Shown one piece after another: positions 24,800 to 34,806 of a DNA stretch of 64,000 nucleotides. The stretch's first letter is position 1, and every line of letters begins with the position of its first letter. The notes under the pieces are model-generated. The model did no database searches and was not told the DNA's origin. It saw only the letters and a program-made list of their open reading frames with translations. The stretch is from contig DATIBD010000146.1 in the NCBI GenBank assembly GCA_035457705.1, forward strand, positions 1 to 64,000, written 5' to 3'. A program made the position numbers and the translations under genes. Source of the stretch: DASPGQ01 sp035457705. Lineage in GTDB: Bacteria; Acidobacteriota; Vicinamibacteria; Marinacidobacterales; SMYC01.

Positions 24800-26314
24800 T
24801 CAATGACTCTCTGGTACCGATTCCATCAGAAGCGCGAGCGCCTTCTTGAGTCCTTCGTCTCCCGGGCTCGCTCCCTTGTAATGCCCCAAACGAACGACCA
24901 CCAGATCGTGAGAGGGAATGATGATCGTACTCTGATTACCCGCTCCCGCCATGTAGTATGCGTCTTCGGGGATGGGGTACTCGCCGGTTCGGTTGAGCCA
25001 GAAAAAGCCGCCATAGATTGGCCGTCCATCCGCTTCCCAGGCCGGGGCGACCGTGCTCACGAAATCGGCGAACCCCTCGGGAAGTATGCGCTCCCCGTTC
25101 CAAACACCGTCCTGGAGGTAGAGGTTGCCGAGCCGAGCCCAGTCACGGCCCGAGCCCAGCTCGTAACCTTGGATCAGAAAGTTCCCATGAGGGTCGGTCT
25201 CGAGGACCATGTCGCGAATGCCTAACTTGTCGAAGAGCGCTTTCCGAGGAAACGAGTGGTAGTCCTCCCCGAGCTTCTCGACGCCGAGGCGAATCAGGTA
25301 GTTCGTGAGCACGGGGTCGGAGTTGCGATAGCGGCCGATGGTGTTCGGTGGCCACTGTTGCGGTCGCGTCGCCGCCCACTGGAACGAGTTCACGCTCCCG
25401 GTGTAGACGTAGAGGTGGTCGGGGTAGCCGAGCGCAGGGTCGAAATCGGGGTCCTGCGGTGCTCGAAAGCGAAGGCCGCTCGACATGTGCATGAGGTCGG
25501 CGATGCGAATCTCCGCGCGAGGATCGCCCTCTTCCTGCCACTCGGGAACCGGCGCGGGTTGATGCAGCTCGTAGACCCCTCGCTGAATGAGAATCCCCAT
25601 CAAGGTCGCGGTGAGGCTCTTGCCCATCGACCAACTTTCCAGGGGAGTGTGCTCGCCGATCCCGTCGCCGTACCGTTCGCCGATGAGTCGGCCTTTCCAG
25701 GTCACGACGAAAGCCGCGGTCAACCCCTCCGCAGGCTCGAACGCGGCATCCACGGCAGCCTGGATTTTCTGCTGGTCGAGCTCTTCGGGGAACGGATCGC
25801 TCGTCAGCACGTCTCCCATCGGCCAGGGCGTGCTCGAGGGGTCGGGAAGTGCCGTCGGAATCTCTTTCGATTCAAAAAAGACGGTATCCTCACCAATCGG
25901 GAGGGTGATACATCCTTGGCCTCCGAAGCGCTTCGCGGTTCGAGTCACGCCGTTCGCGAGCTTCACCTGCACCGCCTGGTTCTCGCGATCCACCTGCCAA
26001 TCCTTCATGTGCTCGCGCTGCTCGTAGGGCGCGGTGAAGTAGCCCACGTTCTCCGCGGCAAACTCGGGGTCGAGCCCGGTGATGAAAACCGCGGAGCACA
26101 TGACCTTGGCGAAACCCGACGCGTCGTGCGCCAGGGGATCGCCCGGTGGAGCGACGTACTCGGTCGCGAGCTCATGCTCGGCGGCACGCGCGATCAGCGC
26201 GTCGCGCGGTGACGGGTCCGTGGTCTCGGAAGGCGACTCGACTTCCGATTTGCCGCAGGCTGCGCCGAGCGACAGAGCGATTCCGACCATCAGTATGTTT
26301 GACACACGATTCAT
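24800..26314 (-). CDS. Lipoprotein serine hydrolase, class C beta-lactamase type
   Basis: A 504-residue lipoprotein starting at ATG 26314, with lipobox LGAAC (Cys20) and an AAGGGGG ribosome-binding site. After about 190 unassigned residues comes a beta-lactamase/esterase domain with the SxxK motif SMGK (Ser229, Lys232) and a YxN motif in YRNSD. These enzymes act on D-amino peptides, esters or amides; true beta-lactamase activity is only one possibility. It sits 26 bases downstream of the TAXI-TRAP permease gene on the same strand and may share its transcript. The extra N-terminal region is unusual for the family. Confidence 0.78.
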   Translation of the reverse strand: MNRVSNILMVGIALSLGAACGKSEVESPSETTDPSPRDALIARAAEHELATEYVAPPGDPLAHDASGFAKVMCSAVFITGLDPEFAAENVGYFTAPYEQREHMKDWQVDRENQAVQVKLANGVTRTAKRFGGQGCITLPIGEDTVFFESKEIPTALPDPSSTPWPMGDVLTSDPFPEELDQQKIQAAVDAAFEPAEGLTAAFVVTWKGRLIGERYGDGIGEHTPLESWSMGKSLTATLMGILIQRGVYELHQPAPVPEWQEEGDPRAEIRIADLMHMSSGLRFRAPQDPDFDPALGYPDHLYVYTGSVNSFQWAATRPQQWPPNTIGRYRNSDPVLTNYLIRLGVEKLGEDYHSFPRKALFDKLGIRDMVLETDPHGNFLIQGYELGSGRDWARLGNLYLQDGVWNGERILPEGFADFVSTVAPAWEADGRPIYGGFFWLNRTGEYPIPEDAYYMAGAGNQSTIIIPSHDLVVVRLGHYKGASPGDEGLKKALALLMESVPESH

Positions 26315-26340
26315 GGAAGCCCCCTTGGTTCGGCGGAATT

Positions 26341-28242
26341 CTACCGATCGCGCCGTCTCAAATCGAGCCAGACGACGGTCGCGGCAACGAACAGACCGAC
26401 CGCATTGAGAAAGCGCGCGTGGCTCACCGAGCTGAGTGGAACAAACAGCGCGAGGGCTGCGACGCCGAGGGTCCATCGTGCGCCGCCGGATAACGGGCCG
26501 GTCGCGAAGCCCCTGAGCGCAGCGCTCAGCGCGAGCACTCCCGCGAGCGCCGTGGCGAAGTCAACGGACATGCGCCACCACTCCCCCTCCCCGAGCAGAG
26601 AAGGGGAGAGAACGAAGACGAATGGCACGATGAAAGCCACGAGACCGAGTTTCATCGCTTCCCACGCGGTTCGCATCGGCCCCGCACCGGCGATCGCGCT
26701 CGCTGCGATGGCGGCGATCGCCACCGGTGGAGTGATGAAAGAGAAGACGCCGAAGTAGTAGATGAAGAAATGCGCCGCGATGGGGGGAACCCCCATCGCG
26801 ACGAGCGCGGGAACGACGAGCGCAACCTGCATGAAGTAGATGGCGATACCGGGAAGGCCCATCCCGAGAACGATGCTGATGAGCGCGGTCACGGCGAGAA
26901 AGAGCAGCAGACTCGCCCGACCGAGCTCTAGCAGAGGGAGCGAGAGCGTGAACCCGAGACCGGTGAATGATGCGCTCCCCACGATCAGGCCCACCGCGGC
27001 CCCGATCACGAGCAGCTCCACGATGGCCATTCCGATTCGCTCGAGCGCCTCGAGCCAGAAGGAGAGCGGCTTGTCTCGGACGAACCACGCTCCGGCGACG
27101 ATCAGCACCGCAACCGAGACGACGCCGGCCCTGGCGGGTTCCCAGGATCTTCCCACAAGCAAGAAGACGAGCGCCGGAGCGGGAAGAAGAAATGGCCACC
27201 CTCGCCGCAGGACGCCGGCGAGCCGCGGTAGCTCTGCTCGGGAAAGGCCACGGATTCCCGCCCGACCGGCTTCGAGGTCGACCTGCACGAGAATCGCTGC
27301 ATAATACAAGAGCGCTGGAAGACAAGCGGCAGAGACGACTCGCGCATAAGGAATCTCGAGATACTCCGCCATCAGGAAAGCGACGACACTCATCACCGGC
27401 GGTGTGACCAGGCCCCCCGTGGAGGCCGCGGCCTCGACCGCCCCCGCGACCTCGGCCCGGTAGCCCATGCGCTTCATCATCGGGATCGTGACCGAGCCGG
27501 TGATGACCACGTTCGCAACGGCTGAGCCCGAGATGCTCCCGAAGAGAGCGGAGCCGACGACCGCTGCCTTCGCCGCACCTCCACGAAACCGGCCCATGGC
27601 GGCGGTGGCAATGTCCGCGAAGACGTGCCCTCCGCCCATAACGAAAAGAAGCTGGCCGAAGAAAACGAATACGAGCACCACGGTGGCAACGACCGAGAAC
27701 GCCACTCCGAGCACGCCGTCCGGTCCCAGGAAGAGCTCCGTCGCGAGTCGGCTCCAGGGGATGGAGCGGGCGCGAACCACGTCGGGAAAGAGCTCGGCGT
27801 AAGCCGCGTAGAGGACGAACCCGAGGCAGACACAGGGAAGCGGCGGGCCATAGAAGCGACGACAGGCTTCGATCACCAGCACAATCGCGATCGCTCCCAG
27901 GAGGATCTTGTCCGTCGTCGGGAATGGCACCTGATACGCGATGCGGGGGTACCAGAGCAGCACGTAAGATCCGACAGCGCCGCCGAGCACTGCCAGAACA
28001 AAGTCGTACCAGGGCACGCCGTCCCCGCGCTGCGAGACGCGCGCGGGAACTTTGAGAAAGGTCACAGCGAGCGCCCCGCCGAGCAAGGCACCGAGCAACT
28101 GCTGCGGAAAAACGCTCACTCCGATCGTGGAGAGAACGTCGAGGCTCAGCAGCACCCCGGCAAGGACGATGGCAATGAGGATGGCTTTGACTAACACCTC
28201 GGCGAACGCCGGAAGCCGACGAGAGCGTTCGGACGAGGTCAA
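26341..28242 (-). CDS. TAXI-type TRAP transporter, fused permease
   Basis: A 633-residue membrane protein in which the small (4-helix) and large (12-helix) TRAP permease subunits are joined, the rule for TAXI systems. Typical stretches are FGSISGSAVANVVITGSVTIP and STGGLVTPPVMSVVAFLMAEY in the large subunit. It works with the binding protein encoded seven bases upstream to import organic acids using the Na+ or H+ gradient. The gene order binding protein, permease, serine hydrolase suggests one transcript. Confidence 0.88.
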   Translation of the reverse strand: MTSSERSRRLPAFAEVLVKAILIAIVLAGVLLSLDVLSTIGVSVFPQQLLGALLGGALAVTFLKVPARVSQRGDGVPWYDFVLAVLGGAVGSYVLLWYPRIAYQVPFPTTDKILLGAIAIVLVIEACRRFYGPPLPCVCLGFVLYAAYAELFPDVVRARSIPWSRLATELFLGPDGVLGVAFSVVATVVLVFVFFGQLLFVMGGGHVFADIATAAMGRFRGGAAKAAVVGSALFGSISGSAVANVVITGSVTIPMMKRMGYRAEVAGAVEAAASTGGLVTPPVMSVVAFLMAEYLEIPYARVVSAACLPALLYYAAILVQVDLEAGRAGIRGLSRAELPRLAGVLRRGWPFLLPAPALVFLLVGRSWEPARAGVVSVAVLIVAGAWFVRDKPLSFWLEALERIGMAIVELLVIGAAVGLIVGSASFTGLGFTLSLPLLELGRASLLLFLAVTALISIVLGMGLPGIAIYFMQVALVVPALVAMGVPPIAAHFFIYYFGVFSFITPPVAIAAIAASAIAGAGPMRTAWEAMKLGLVAFIVPFVFVLSPSLLGEGEWWRMSVDFATALAGVLALSAALRGFATGPLSGGARWTLGVAALALFVPLSSVSHARFLNAVGLFVAATVVWLDLRRRDR

Positions 28243-28249
28243 TCCAGGA

Positions 28250-29248
28250 CTACTTCAGTTGGTCGCTGAGCGCGTGGTGTGCCGCCTCGTGCTCTGGCGT
28301 CCACTCGCCGATTTCCTTCAGGAAGCGGATGGTGCCATCGTGAAAGGGGATCGTGACCTTGGCATTCACCATATGCTCGTGGGTCCAGCGCTCGAAAAAG
28401 GGGTGGACGTCGCGAAGCGATTCCATGTTGTCCCAAAGCAATCTCACCAGGCGATAGGCGAGATCGCCGCTCACGTCCGCATTCACGGTCACGTAAGCTT
28501 CCTTTCCCGCCAGCCACATATCCTCTTCGACTCCGAGCGAGAAGCCGGACGGGACAGGAACCGCGTGGAAACCCGGCTCAGCGTCCCACATGCCCTCGGA
28601 GATCTCCTGCCCTCCCGGTAGCGAGAGAAACCGGACTCCATCGAGACTCGCATCGGCCTGCTGTACGAGCCCGCTTCCGACCGAGCCGATGGCCGCGTCG
28701 GCACGACCCTCGATGAGCGCCTGAATCCCGTCGCGGAAGCTGGCGACGGGTAGCACGTCGAGGTCTTCCCAGCTCAGCCCTACCGTGCCCAGCATCGCGA
28801 CTCCGTCGTGGTACATCGGCCGGGCGTTTGGGTACTCGCCGGGGACGCGCGCTCCTTTCAAATCCCCGAGCGTCCGGTACGCGGAGTCCCGACGCACCAC
28901 GAAGCCCAAGAGGAGCGGCGGACCCGGCAGGAGGAGCCGGAGCTTCTTCTGCGGCTGACCTTCGTAATGCCGCAAGCCTCGAGACGAGAGATGAGCCGAG
29001 TCCGATGCGCTCACCCCGATCTCGGCATCTCCGGCACCGACGAGAGCGTCCATTCCCGACGTGACACGAACTCGCGCTTCCGTATTGGTTCGTTCGGTTA
29101 CGAGCTTCGCGATTCCCGTGCCCAGAGCATTCAGGACACTCCCTGGCTGCCCGACGGCGATGACCAGCATCGAATCGGGCGTCGAGTCCGCAGATCTGCA
29201 GGTCGGGAGCAGCACCACGGAAACGAGGACCAGCCGCCCGAGACGCAT
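28250..29248 (-). CDS. TAXI-family solute-binding lipoprotein
   Basis: A 332-residue binding protein of the TAXI family. The signal sequence ends in the lipobox LLPTC (Cys17), so it is anchored rather than free. Family features are VIAVGQPGSVLNALGTGIAKLV near the N-terminus, LGDLKGARVPGEYPNARPM and IQALIEGRADAAIGSVGSG. Its role is to capture an organic acid, often glutamate-like or a dicarboxylate, for the fused permease encoded next. A lipid anchor is less common in this family than a cleaved signal. Confidence 0.85.
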   Translation of the reverse strand: MRLGRLVLVSVVLLPTCRSADSTPDSMLVIAVGQPGSVLNALGTGIAKLVTERTNTEARVRVTSGMDALVGAGDAEIGVSASDSAHLSSRGLRHYEGQPQKKLRLLLPGPPLLLGFVVRRDSAYRTLGDLKGARVPGEYPNARPMYHDGVAMLGTVGLSWEDLDVLPVASFRDGIQALIEGRADAAIGSVGSGLVQQADASLDGVRFLSLPGGQEISEGMWDAEPGFHAVPVPSGFSLGVEEDMWLAGKEAYVTVNADVSGDLAYRLVRLLWDNMESLRDVHPFFERWTHEHMVNAKVTIPFHDGTIRFLKEIGEWTPEHEAAHHALSDQLK

Positions 29249-29351
29249 CGCCGGAGAAGATAAGGCAGCGCTCGCACCCGATCAACCCGACCGCGGTTTC
29301 ACGATGGCTGTCCGCCGGAGCTAAAGTCCCGATCGCCGCCCAGTGAGTCTG

Positions 29352-30539
29352 TCAATGCCGTCGGCGCGCGCGTATCCGATACTTCTGTCGCGACTCGATG
29401 AGGTCGAGTCCGTTGCGGACGAGGTTTCTGAGCTCGGGCGACGGGTCGAAATCGAGTGCTTCGATAAGATGCTGGTAGGCCGCCGTCGGCTCGTCGAATG
29501 CGTGAAGTTGAACGAGCCCCGCGTAGGCGTGCGCCTCCGCCGCACCCGGCCCGGTGGGATAGTCCCTCAAATGACGCTGGTAGATCGTGAGCGCCGCGCG
29601 CGGATGGCTGTTTTGCGCGAGCCAGTTCCCGAGCAGGATCGACTCGTTCGGCCCCAGAAGCCGTCGAGTCTGTTCTGACGAAAGCTCGAAGTACCTCTCG
29701 GCGGCGGTCGCGAGCTCGTTCCTACGGATCGCCTCACGGATCTCATCCGCCGGAGAGCGAGGCCCTTGACGTTGAACCCCTCGGTAGTCGGGAGGCCTCT
29801 CGGTGACGATACGGCGGTTCTTGAACCAGGCGGCGCCGAGGCCGGCGAGAAAGCCACCAATGTGGGCCCCGTGTGCGACGCCGGCCCCATCACTCTGCGA
29901 AACGATAAAGGGCAGAATGTTGTCGATAAGGATGTAAAAGCCGAGAACCCACCGAGCGGGAAGGAGGATGACGTTTACGAAGAAGAAGAACACCAAGATC
30001 CGAACCTGGTTGTGCGGAAACCAGATGAAATAGAAGCCCAGCACACCGCTGATCGCGCCCGAGGCACCTACGAGGGGGATGGGGGAATCGCTCGCGAATA
30101 TCGCATGGAACAGCGTCGCCGCGACACCGGTCGTGAGATACCAAAAGAGATATGGGACCGAGCCCAGCCGATGCTCGACGTTGTCGCCGTATATCCAGAG
30201 AAAGAGCATGTTGCCGAAGAGGTGCAAGAAGCCGCCATGAAGGAACATGGCGGTGAAGAGCGCGACGATCGACGGCTCGGCCGGCCGGTAGCCGTAGGAG
30301 AAGACCACAAGGTCGTAAGCCGAGACCTGTCGGGCTATTTCGTTGAGTGGTACGCCGGGAGGGAGGTTCTGGCCGATGACGTCGACGTAGTCACGGAAGC
30401 GAGGGTCCGACGGATCCGCCGCCTGCAGGCTCAGCGGAACCGTCAAGAGCAGGAAGACCGCGATGTTGAGACCGATGATCGCATAATTGACGATGGGTGT
30501 CCCCCGGGGATTCGGCTGGTCTCCGATTGGCAGGAACAT
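29352..30539 (-). CDS. Rhomboid-family protease with TPR-like tail
   Basis: A 395-residue membrane protein. The N-terminal 245 residues form a six- or seven-helix rhomboid core with the catalytic serine in GASGAISG (Ser160) and histidine in AHGAHIGGF (His226). The family's loop HGGFLHLFGNMLFLW is also present. The C-terminal 150 residues are soluble, with helical repeats such as ILLGNWLAQNSHPRAALTIYQRHL and AHAYAGLVQLHAFDEPTAAYQHL, which look like TPR units. It would cut membrane proteins inside the bilayer; the repeats may choose substrates. Confidence 0.83.
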   Translation of the reverse strand: MFLPIGDQPNPRGTPIVNYAIIGLNIAVFLLLTVPLSLQAADPSDPRFRDYVDVIGQNLPPGVPLNEIARQVSAYDLVVFSYGYRPAEPSIVALFTAMFLHGGFLHLFGNMLFLWIYGDNVEHRLGSVPYLFWYLTTGVAATLFHAIFASDSPIPLVGASGAISGVLGFYFIWFPHNQVRILVFFFFVNVILLPARWVLGFYILIDNILPFIVSQSDGAGVAHGAHIGGFLAGLGAAWFKNRRIVTERPPDYRGVQRQGPRSPADEIREAIRRNELATAAERYFELSSEQTRRLLGPNESILLGNWLAQNSHPRAALTIYQRHLRDYPTGPGAAEAHAYAGLVQLHAFDEPTAAYQHLIEALDFDPSPELRNLVRNGLDLIESRQKYRIRARRRH

Positions 30540-30991
30540 GCTCTTCTCAGCAGGCGCGGACGTCCGCCGCCACGGCGAGAGGGAAAACGTGGCTCGAATA
30601 CGAAACGGAGATCACAGTCCTATCGACCGAGGACCGTCAACAATGGAACAGGATCCTGCTTCGAAGCTTGGCGTCACCGCTCGACGTGCGACGAAGGCCG
30701 AGTCGCAATCATGCGCTCTCGGTAGCATCGATGAAGGCTTTTCAATCTCTGGACCGGCAAAAAGACCTGTCCGCTCGGTCATACTTCTGGATGGTACCCC
30801 ATCGCTAGCCCACAAGACATCTGTCTCTGGCACGGTCATTTCTCGGCAGTTAAAGGTGTGGCATCAGGGGGGATTCTGGGTTATAAGGGAACATCCCCCC
30901 GGGGATCACAACCAGATCGCTTGAGAGACCGAGTCAGGACGGTGGAATACCCGAATCGACGGGGGGTCACGTTCCATAAAGGAGAGTGGCC
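30540..30991. promoter_or_regulatory. Long divergent intergenic region with a hairpin
   Basis: These 450 bases separate the rhomboid gene from the CBS-domain gene and contain no convincing gene. GGGGGGAT at 30867-30874 and ATCCCCCC at 30893-30900 form a perfect eight-base stem with an 18-base loop, about 90 bases before the CBS start codon. TGGCACG at 30828-30834 followed by TTTCT at 30839-30843 resembles a sigma-54 promoter (TGGCACG-N4-TTGCA), though the second half is a poor match. A GGAGAG ribosome-binding site lies at 30981. Confidence 0.4.
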
Positions 30992-31426
30992 ATGGACTTA
31001 CTCAAGATCGCTCGAGTGCCAGCCGTGACGATTGGCTCTCGCGCCCGAGTGCGTGACGCCGTTCAAGCGATGACGCTTCAAAACGCAGGAGCCGTCGTCG
31101 TAGTCGAAGATGAACTGCCGCTTGGAATCTTCACCGCCAGCGACCTTCTCAAACGTGTGGCCGCCAAAGGACTTCCCCTCGACGCCACGCCGATAACGGA
31201 CGTCATGACGGCGCCCCTTACGGTGGCCTGCCACGACATGGCGTGCAAGGATGCACTTTCCCTCATGGCAAGCAGCCACATTCGCCACCTTGCCATCGTC
31301 GATTCTCATGGTCGCGTCGGGGGCATGCTGACTACGCGCCATCTGCTTCGAAACATGGTCGAGTCTCTTACCCAGGAGGTTTTGTCTCTCGACTCCTACT
31401 ACTGCGCCGATGGCATCGGTGGCTAA
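30992..31426 (+). CDS. CBS-domain-pair protein
   Basis: A 144-residue protein made of two CBS domains. The first covers about residues 8-60 (VRDAVQAMTLQNAGAVVVVEDELPLGIFTASDLLKR split across two strands), the second about 72-125 (ACKDALSLMASSHIRHLAIVD then GGMLTTRHLLRNMV). Such pairs bind adenosine nucleotides and act as energy sensors. No effector domain is attached, so it probably controls a partner protein. A phasin gene follows 31 bases after its stop, which could link energy state to storage granules; that is inference from order. Confidence 0.83.
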   Translation: MDLLKIARVPAVTIGSRARVRDAVQAMTLQNAGAVVVVEDELPLGIFTASDLLKRVAAKGLPLDATPITDVMTAPLTVACHDMACKDALSLMASSHIRHLAIVDSHGRVGGMLTTRHLLRNMVESLTQEVLSLDSYYCADGIGG

Positions 31427-31457
31427 GGTTGTTCCCTTAAGGTGTTAAACTCACCGC

Positions 31458-31874
31458 ATGGCCAAAAGGAACAAAGCACGGACGAAGCAGGAGCAGGGAC
31501 AAGCGAGCTTGGTGAGCAAGATTTGGCTCGCTGGGCTCGGTGCGCTCGCCGAAGCTGAAGAGCGTGGCGACAAATTCTTCAAAGCTCTGGTGAAGAAAGG
31601 AAGGGCCTTCGAGCCAACTCTCAAGGAGCCTTTCGAGTCGGTGGGCGATGCGTTCAAGAGCTCGGTGGATGCGGCGAGTGACAAGGCGTCGGCAGGATTC
31701 AAGGAGCTCGAAGGAGTCATCGACCGCTCCATCGCATCGGCGATGAAAAAGGCGGGAATCGCGTCGAGGAAAGAGGTCGAGGCCCTCCGCAAAGAAGTCG
31801 TCAAACTGCGGCAACAGGTCAAGAAGGGCTCGAAGAACGCCGCTCCGCACAGAGACACGCCGAAAGAGTCGTGA
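31458..31874 (+). CDS. Phasin-like polyhydroxyalkanoate granule protein
   Basis: A 138-residue, highly charged helical protein. The pattern KIWLAGLGALAEAEERGDKFFKALVKKGRAFE at about residues 22-53 is the phasin (PhaF/PhaI type) signature, and a coiled coil follows at about residues 100-125 (EVEALRKEVVKLRQQVKKG). Phasins coat storage granules. No polymer synthase gene lies in the window. The lysine-rich ends may touch DNA as in PhaF, but the tail is much shorter than in that protein. Confidence 0.75.
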   Translation: MAKRNKARTKQEQGQASLVSKIWLAGLGALAEAEERGDKFFKALVKKGRAFEPTLKEPFESVGDAFKSSVDAASDKASAGFKELEGVIDRSIASAMKKAGIASRKEVEALRKEVVKLRQQVKKGSKNAAPHRDTPKES

Positions 31875-31936
31875 CGAATTTCGGGCTCGCGATCGGTTCG
31901 ACTTCAAGTGAGCCCGATGGTCCGCGAGCCACGCTA

Positions 31937-32539
31937 CTATAGGCTAGCCGAGACGTTTTCCAGGAAGGTCCGGATCCCCGTCATCAACATCTGTACCGCC
32001 AGCGCGACCAGAAGCATTCCCATCAGCCGCTCGACCGCGATGAGTCCTCGGCGGCCCAGATAACGCGAGAGCACGCCCGAGAAGAGGAGCACGGCGCTGG
32101 TGGCGATCCAGGCAATCAGCAGGGCGAGGAGCCATTCGGGCCATCGTTCCGGCTCCAGATTCATGATGAGAAGCACCGAGGCGAGCGCCGACGGGCCCGC
32201 AACATACGGCACCGCGAGCGGTACGATGAAAGGCTCACCGTTCAATTCCTCACCCGTCGTACCACCCGGCCGGGGAAATACCATTCGAATGGCGATGAGA
32301 AACAGGACCGTCCCTCCCGCCGCTCTGAGAGCCGGCTCCGTGATATGGAGCAGGTTGAGAACGTGCTGGCCGGCAAAGAGGAATCCGACGAGAAACCCGA
32401 GGGCGATGAGGAGCTCGCGGAGGATCACCCTCGTGTGTCGATTGCGGTCGACGCCCTCGAGAGCGGATACGAAGAACGGAATGTTTCCAAAAGGGTCCAT
32501 CACGAGGAACATCGTGACTGCCGCCGAAAAGACGGTCAT
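31937..32539 (-). CDS. MarC/YhgN-family membrane protein
   Basis: A 200-residue membrane protein with six predicted helices. The N-terminal FLVMDPFGNIPFFVSAL and later PLAVPYVAGPSALASVLL stretches are the MarC family marks. I start it at ATG 32539, which puts the first helix at the N-terminus; the open frame runs 25 codons further up without support. The family's function is not settled; older ties to multiple antibiotic resistance were not upheld. It is divergent from the YVTN lipoprotein gene. Confidence 0.82.
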   Translation of the reverse strand: MTVFSAAVTMFLVMDPFGNIPFFVSALEGVDRNRHTRVILRELLIALGFLVGFLFAGQHVLNLLHITEPALRAAGGTVLFLIAIRMVFPRPGGTTGEELNGEPFIVPLAVPYVAGPSALASVLLIMNLEPERWPEWLLALLIAWIATSAVLLFSGVLSRYLGRRGLIAVERLMGMLLVALAVQMLMTGIRTFLENVSASL

Positions 32540-32623
32540 ATCGAAAGATGAGACGTCGCCAGTGATCGGGACATCATCAGCCTGCTGGAATTCCCCGAGG
32601 GGCAAGCCTAACATTGCTTCACG

Positions 32624-33661
32624 ATGCGAGCAAAGAATGCGGCTTTGCTAACGGGCGCCTGCTTGCTGCTGACAGCCTGCACCGATAACAACCGGCCGAG
32701 GGGCGAGCTGGTCTATGTCTCCAACGAGGATTCCGGAGACCTGAGTGTGATCGCCGCGGCGTCGAACGAGGTCGTCGCCACCGTTCCCGTCGGGAAGCGG
32801 CCTCGAGGCGTTCGGGTAAGCCCCGATGGACGAACGGTCTACGTGGCGCTCTCGGGCTCACCCAAATGTCCACCCTGGATGTCGGAGGAAGACTGCGCCG
32901 CTCAGGACACCGACAAGAGCCTGGACGGGATCGCGGTGGTCGACGTCGCGACTCGGAAGCTCGTCCGGATCCTCCCGGGTGGATCCGATCCGGAGACTTT
33001 CGATCTGAGCCGGGACGGAACGATGCTCTTCGTTTCGAACGAAGACGCTGGTCTGGCGAGTATCGTGGACAACGCCCGGGGTGAGGTCGTGAAGACCGTA
33101 ACGGTGGGCGAGGAGCCGGAAGGGGTCCGCACGAGCCCGGATGGAAAGCTCGTTTACGTCACCGGCGAGACGGATCACAACGTGACCGTCATCGAGACCG
33201 CCACCGGAGACGCACGCGCTCAGATCCCGGTTGGACACCGGCCCCGTGACGCCGCCTTCTCGTCCGATAGCCGCCTCGCTTTCGTCACCTCGGAGATCGA
33301 TGGCACGGTATCGGTGATCGACGTCGAGCACGACGAAGTGATGAAGACGATCACGCTCCCCCAGGGTTCCCGGTCGATGGGGGTGCTCGTCGGGGTCGAC
33401 AACAAGAAGCTTTTTGTCAGCAACGGCCGATCGGGAACGGTTTCGGTCGTGGACCTCGCCACCGATCAGGTGGTTGCCAGCATCGAGGTGGGGCCGCGGC
33501 CGTGGGGAATCGCTCTGACGACGGACGGGAGGAAACTTTACACTGCCAACGGCCCTTCGAACGACGTCACCGTCGTGGACACGGAGACGTTCGAGGTGCT
33601 GGACCGAATCGCGGTCGGAGAAAGCCCATGGGGCATCGCGATCGGGCCTGCCACGCCGTAG
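32624..33661 (+). CDS. YVTN beta-propeller lipoprotein (PQQ-catabolism-associated type)
   Basis: A 345-residue lipoprotein with lipobox LLTAC (Cys19). The mature part is a seven-bladed YVTN propeller with repeats such as LVYVSNEDSGDLSVIAA, PEGVRTSPDGKLVYV, VSVIDVEHDEVMKTI and PWGIALTTDGRKLYTANG. It resembles the beta-propeller proteins found beside PQQ-dependent alcohol dehydrogenase systems, but no dehydrogenase gene is near. An insertion with two cysteines (CPPWMSEEDC, about residues 83-92) between blades is unusual and could form a disulfide. Confidence 0.8.
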   Translation: MRAKNAALLTGACLLLTACTDNNRPRGELVYVSNEDSGDLSVIAAASNEVVATVPVGKRPRGVRVSPDGRTVYVALSGSPKCPPWMSEEDCAAQDTDKSLDGIAVVDVATRKLVRILPGGSDPETFDLSRDGTMLFVSNEDAGLASIVDNARGEVVKTVTVGEEPEGVRTSPDGKLVYVTGETDHNVTVIETATGDARAQIPVGHRPRDAAFSSDSRLAFVTSEIDGTVSVIDVEHDEVMKTITLPQGSRSMGVLVGVDNKKLFVSNGRSGTVSVVDLATDQVVASIEVGPRPWGIALTTDGRKLYTANGPSNDVTVVDTETFEVLDRIAVGESPWGIAIGPATP

Positions 33662-33732
33662 GCGCAAGGCGGTCGATCGGAGCTCGAGATCGCCGCCGCC
33701 CATCGGCATGTTTTGGCCCTCGCAGACAGCGA

Positions 33733-34136
<404 letters not shown>

Positions 34137-34140
<4 letters not shown>

Positions 34141-34640
34141 GACGTCATCCCCGAAGTCGAAAGGTCACCGTTACGAAGCCAGAGGCGAAAGCGTTCCCAC
34201 TGAAACAGCCCGTAGTGATGAGCCAAGTAGGCCACGACGGCGAGACCTATGATCTCGGTCGCGATGTTGTACGGATTGAGCACGCTTTCGACCCAGTCCT
34301 CGAGGTCGAGATCCCGGTAGCCGAACGCACCGGTAAATGGCCAGAGGGCGACCCACGGCCTCATCCACATCCGATCACACAGTTGATGCATCCACAGGGC
34401 GAGAGCGTACACAGGGCGCTTCTTCCACAGCAGAATGACGACTGAAAGCGCGAGGTTGACCGCGATCGAATGGAACCAGACGCGGCCATTGTTGATGGTC
34501 TCCCGAAAAACCACGAGCCCCAAGGGCTTGTCGACGACGTCGGCGAGGAGTGTCAGTGCCACGACCCAGCGGAGATCCACGTCGTCACCCGCCTTGCGAC
34601 AGGCGACCGTTGCCGCGGCGATATGGCCAAAAACGAGCAT
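34137..34640 (-). CDS. Membrane protein, possibly YdjM/DUF457-like
   Basis: A 167-residue protein with four or so predicted membrane helices. The N-terminus GHIAAATVACRKAGDDVDLRW, with conserved-looking His and Asp residues (LLADVVDKP, HQLCDRMWMRPW), recalls membrane-bound predicted metal hydrolases of the YdjM/DUF457 group. No activity can be asserted. It overlaps YjbQ and is probably co-transcribed with it. Confidence 0.6.
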
Positions 34641-34806
34641 TCAGGATAAGGAAGAACTGCCGCTAGCGAGACAGTCGACGCTCAAGAGCCGAGAAGGACG
34701 GACGACGCGCGCCGGCTGTCGACTCTCGACTGTGGACTGTTGACCTCGCCTCGCGAGCCCTTTCGAAACTGACTTCGTTTGTCAACATTTCGGGTGCGCG
34801 AGGCGA
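34641..34806. repeat. Gap with a short degenerate repeat
   Basis: This 166-base gap contains a run built from CGACTGT-like units at about 34715-34746 (CTGTCGACTCTCGACTGTGG and onward). Similar GACTGTCGACT strings are common spacers in other bacterial genomes. No gene, terminator or promoter could be identified. It lies before the membrane protein gene and after the GspB-like gene on the minus strand. Confidence 0.35.
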
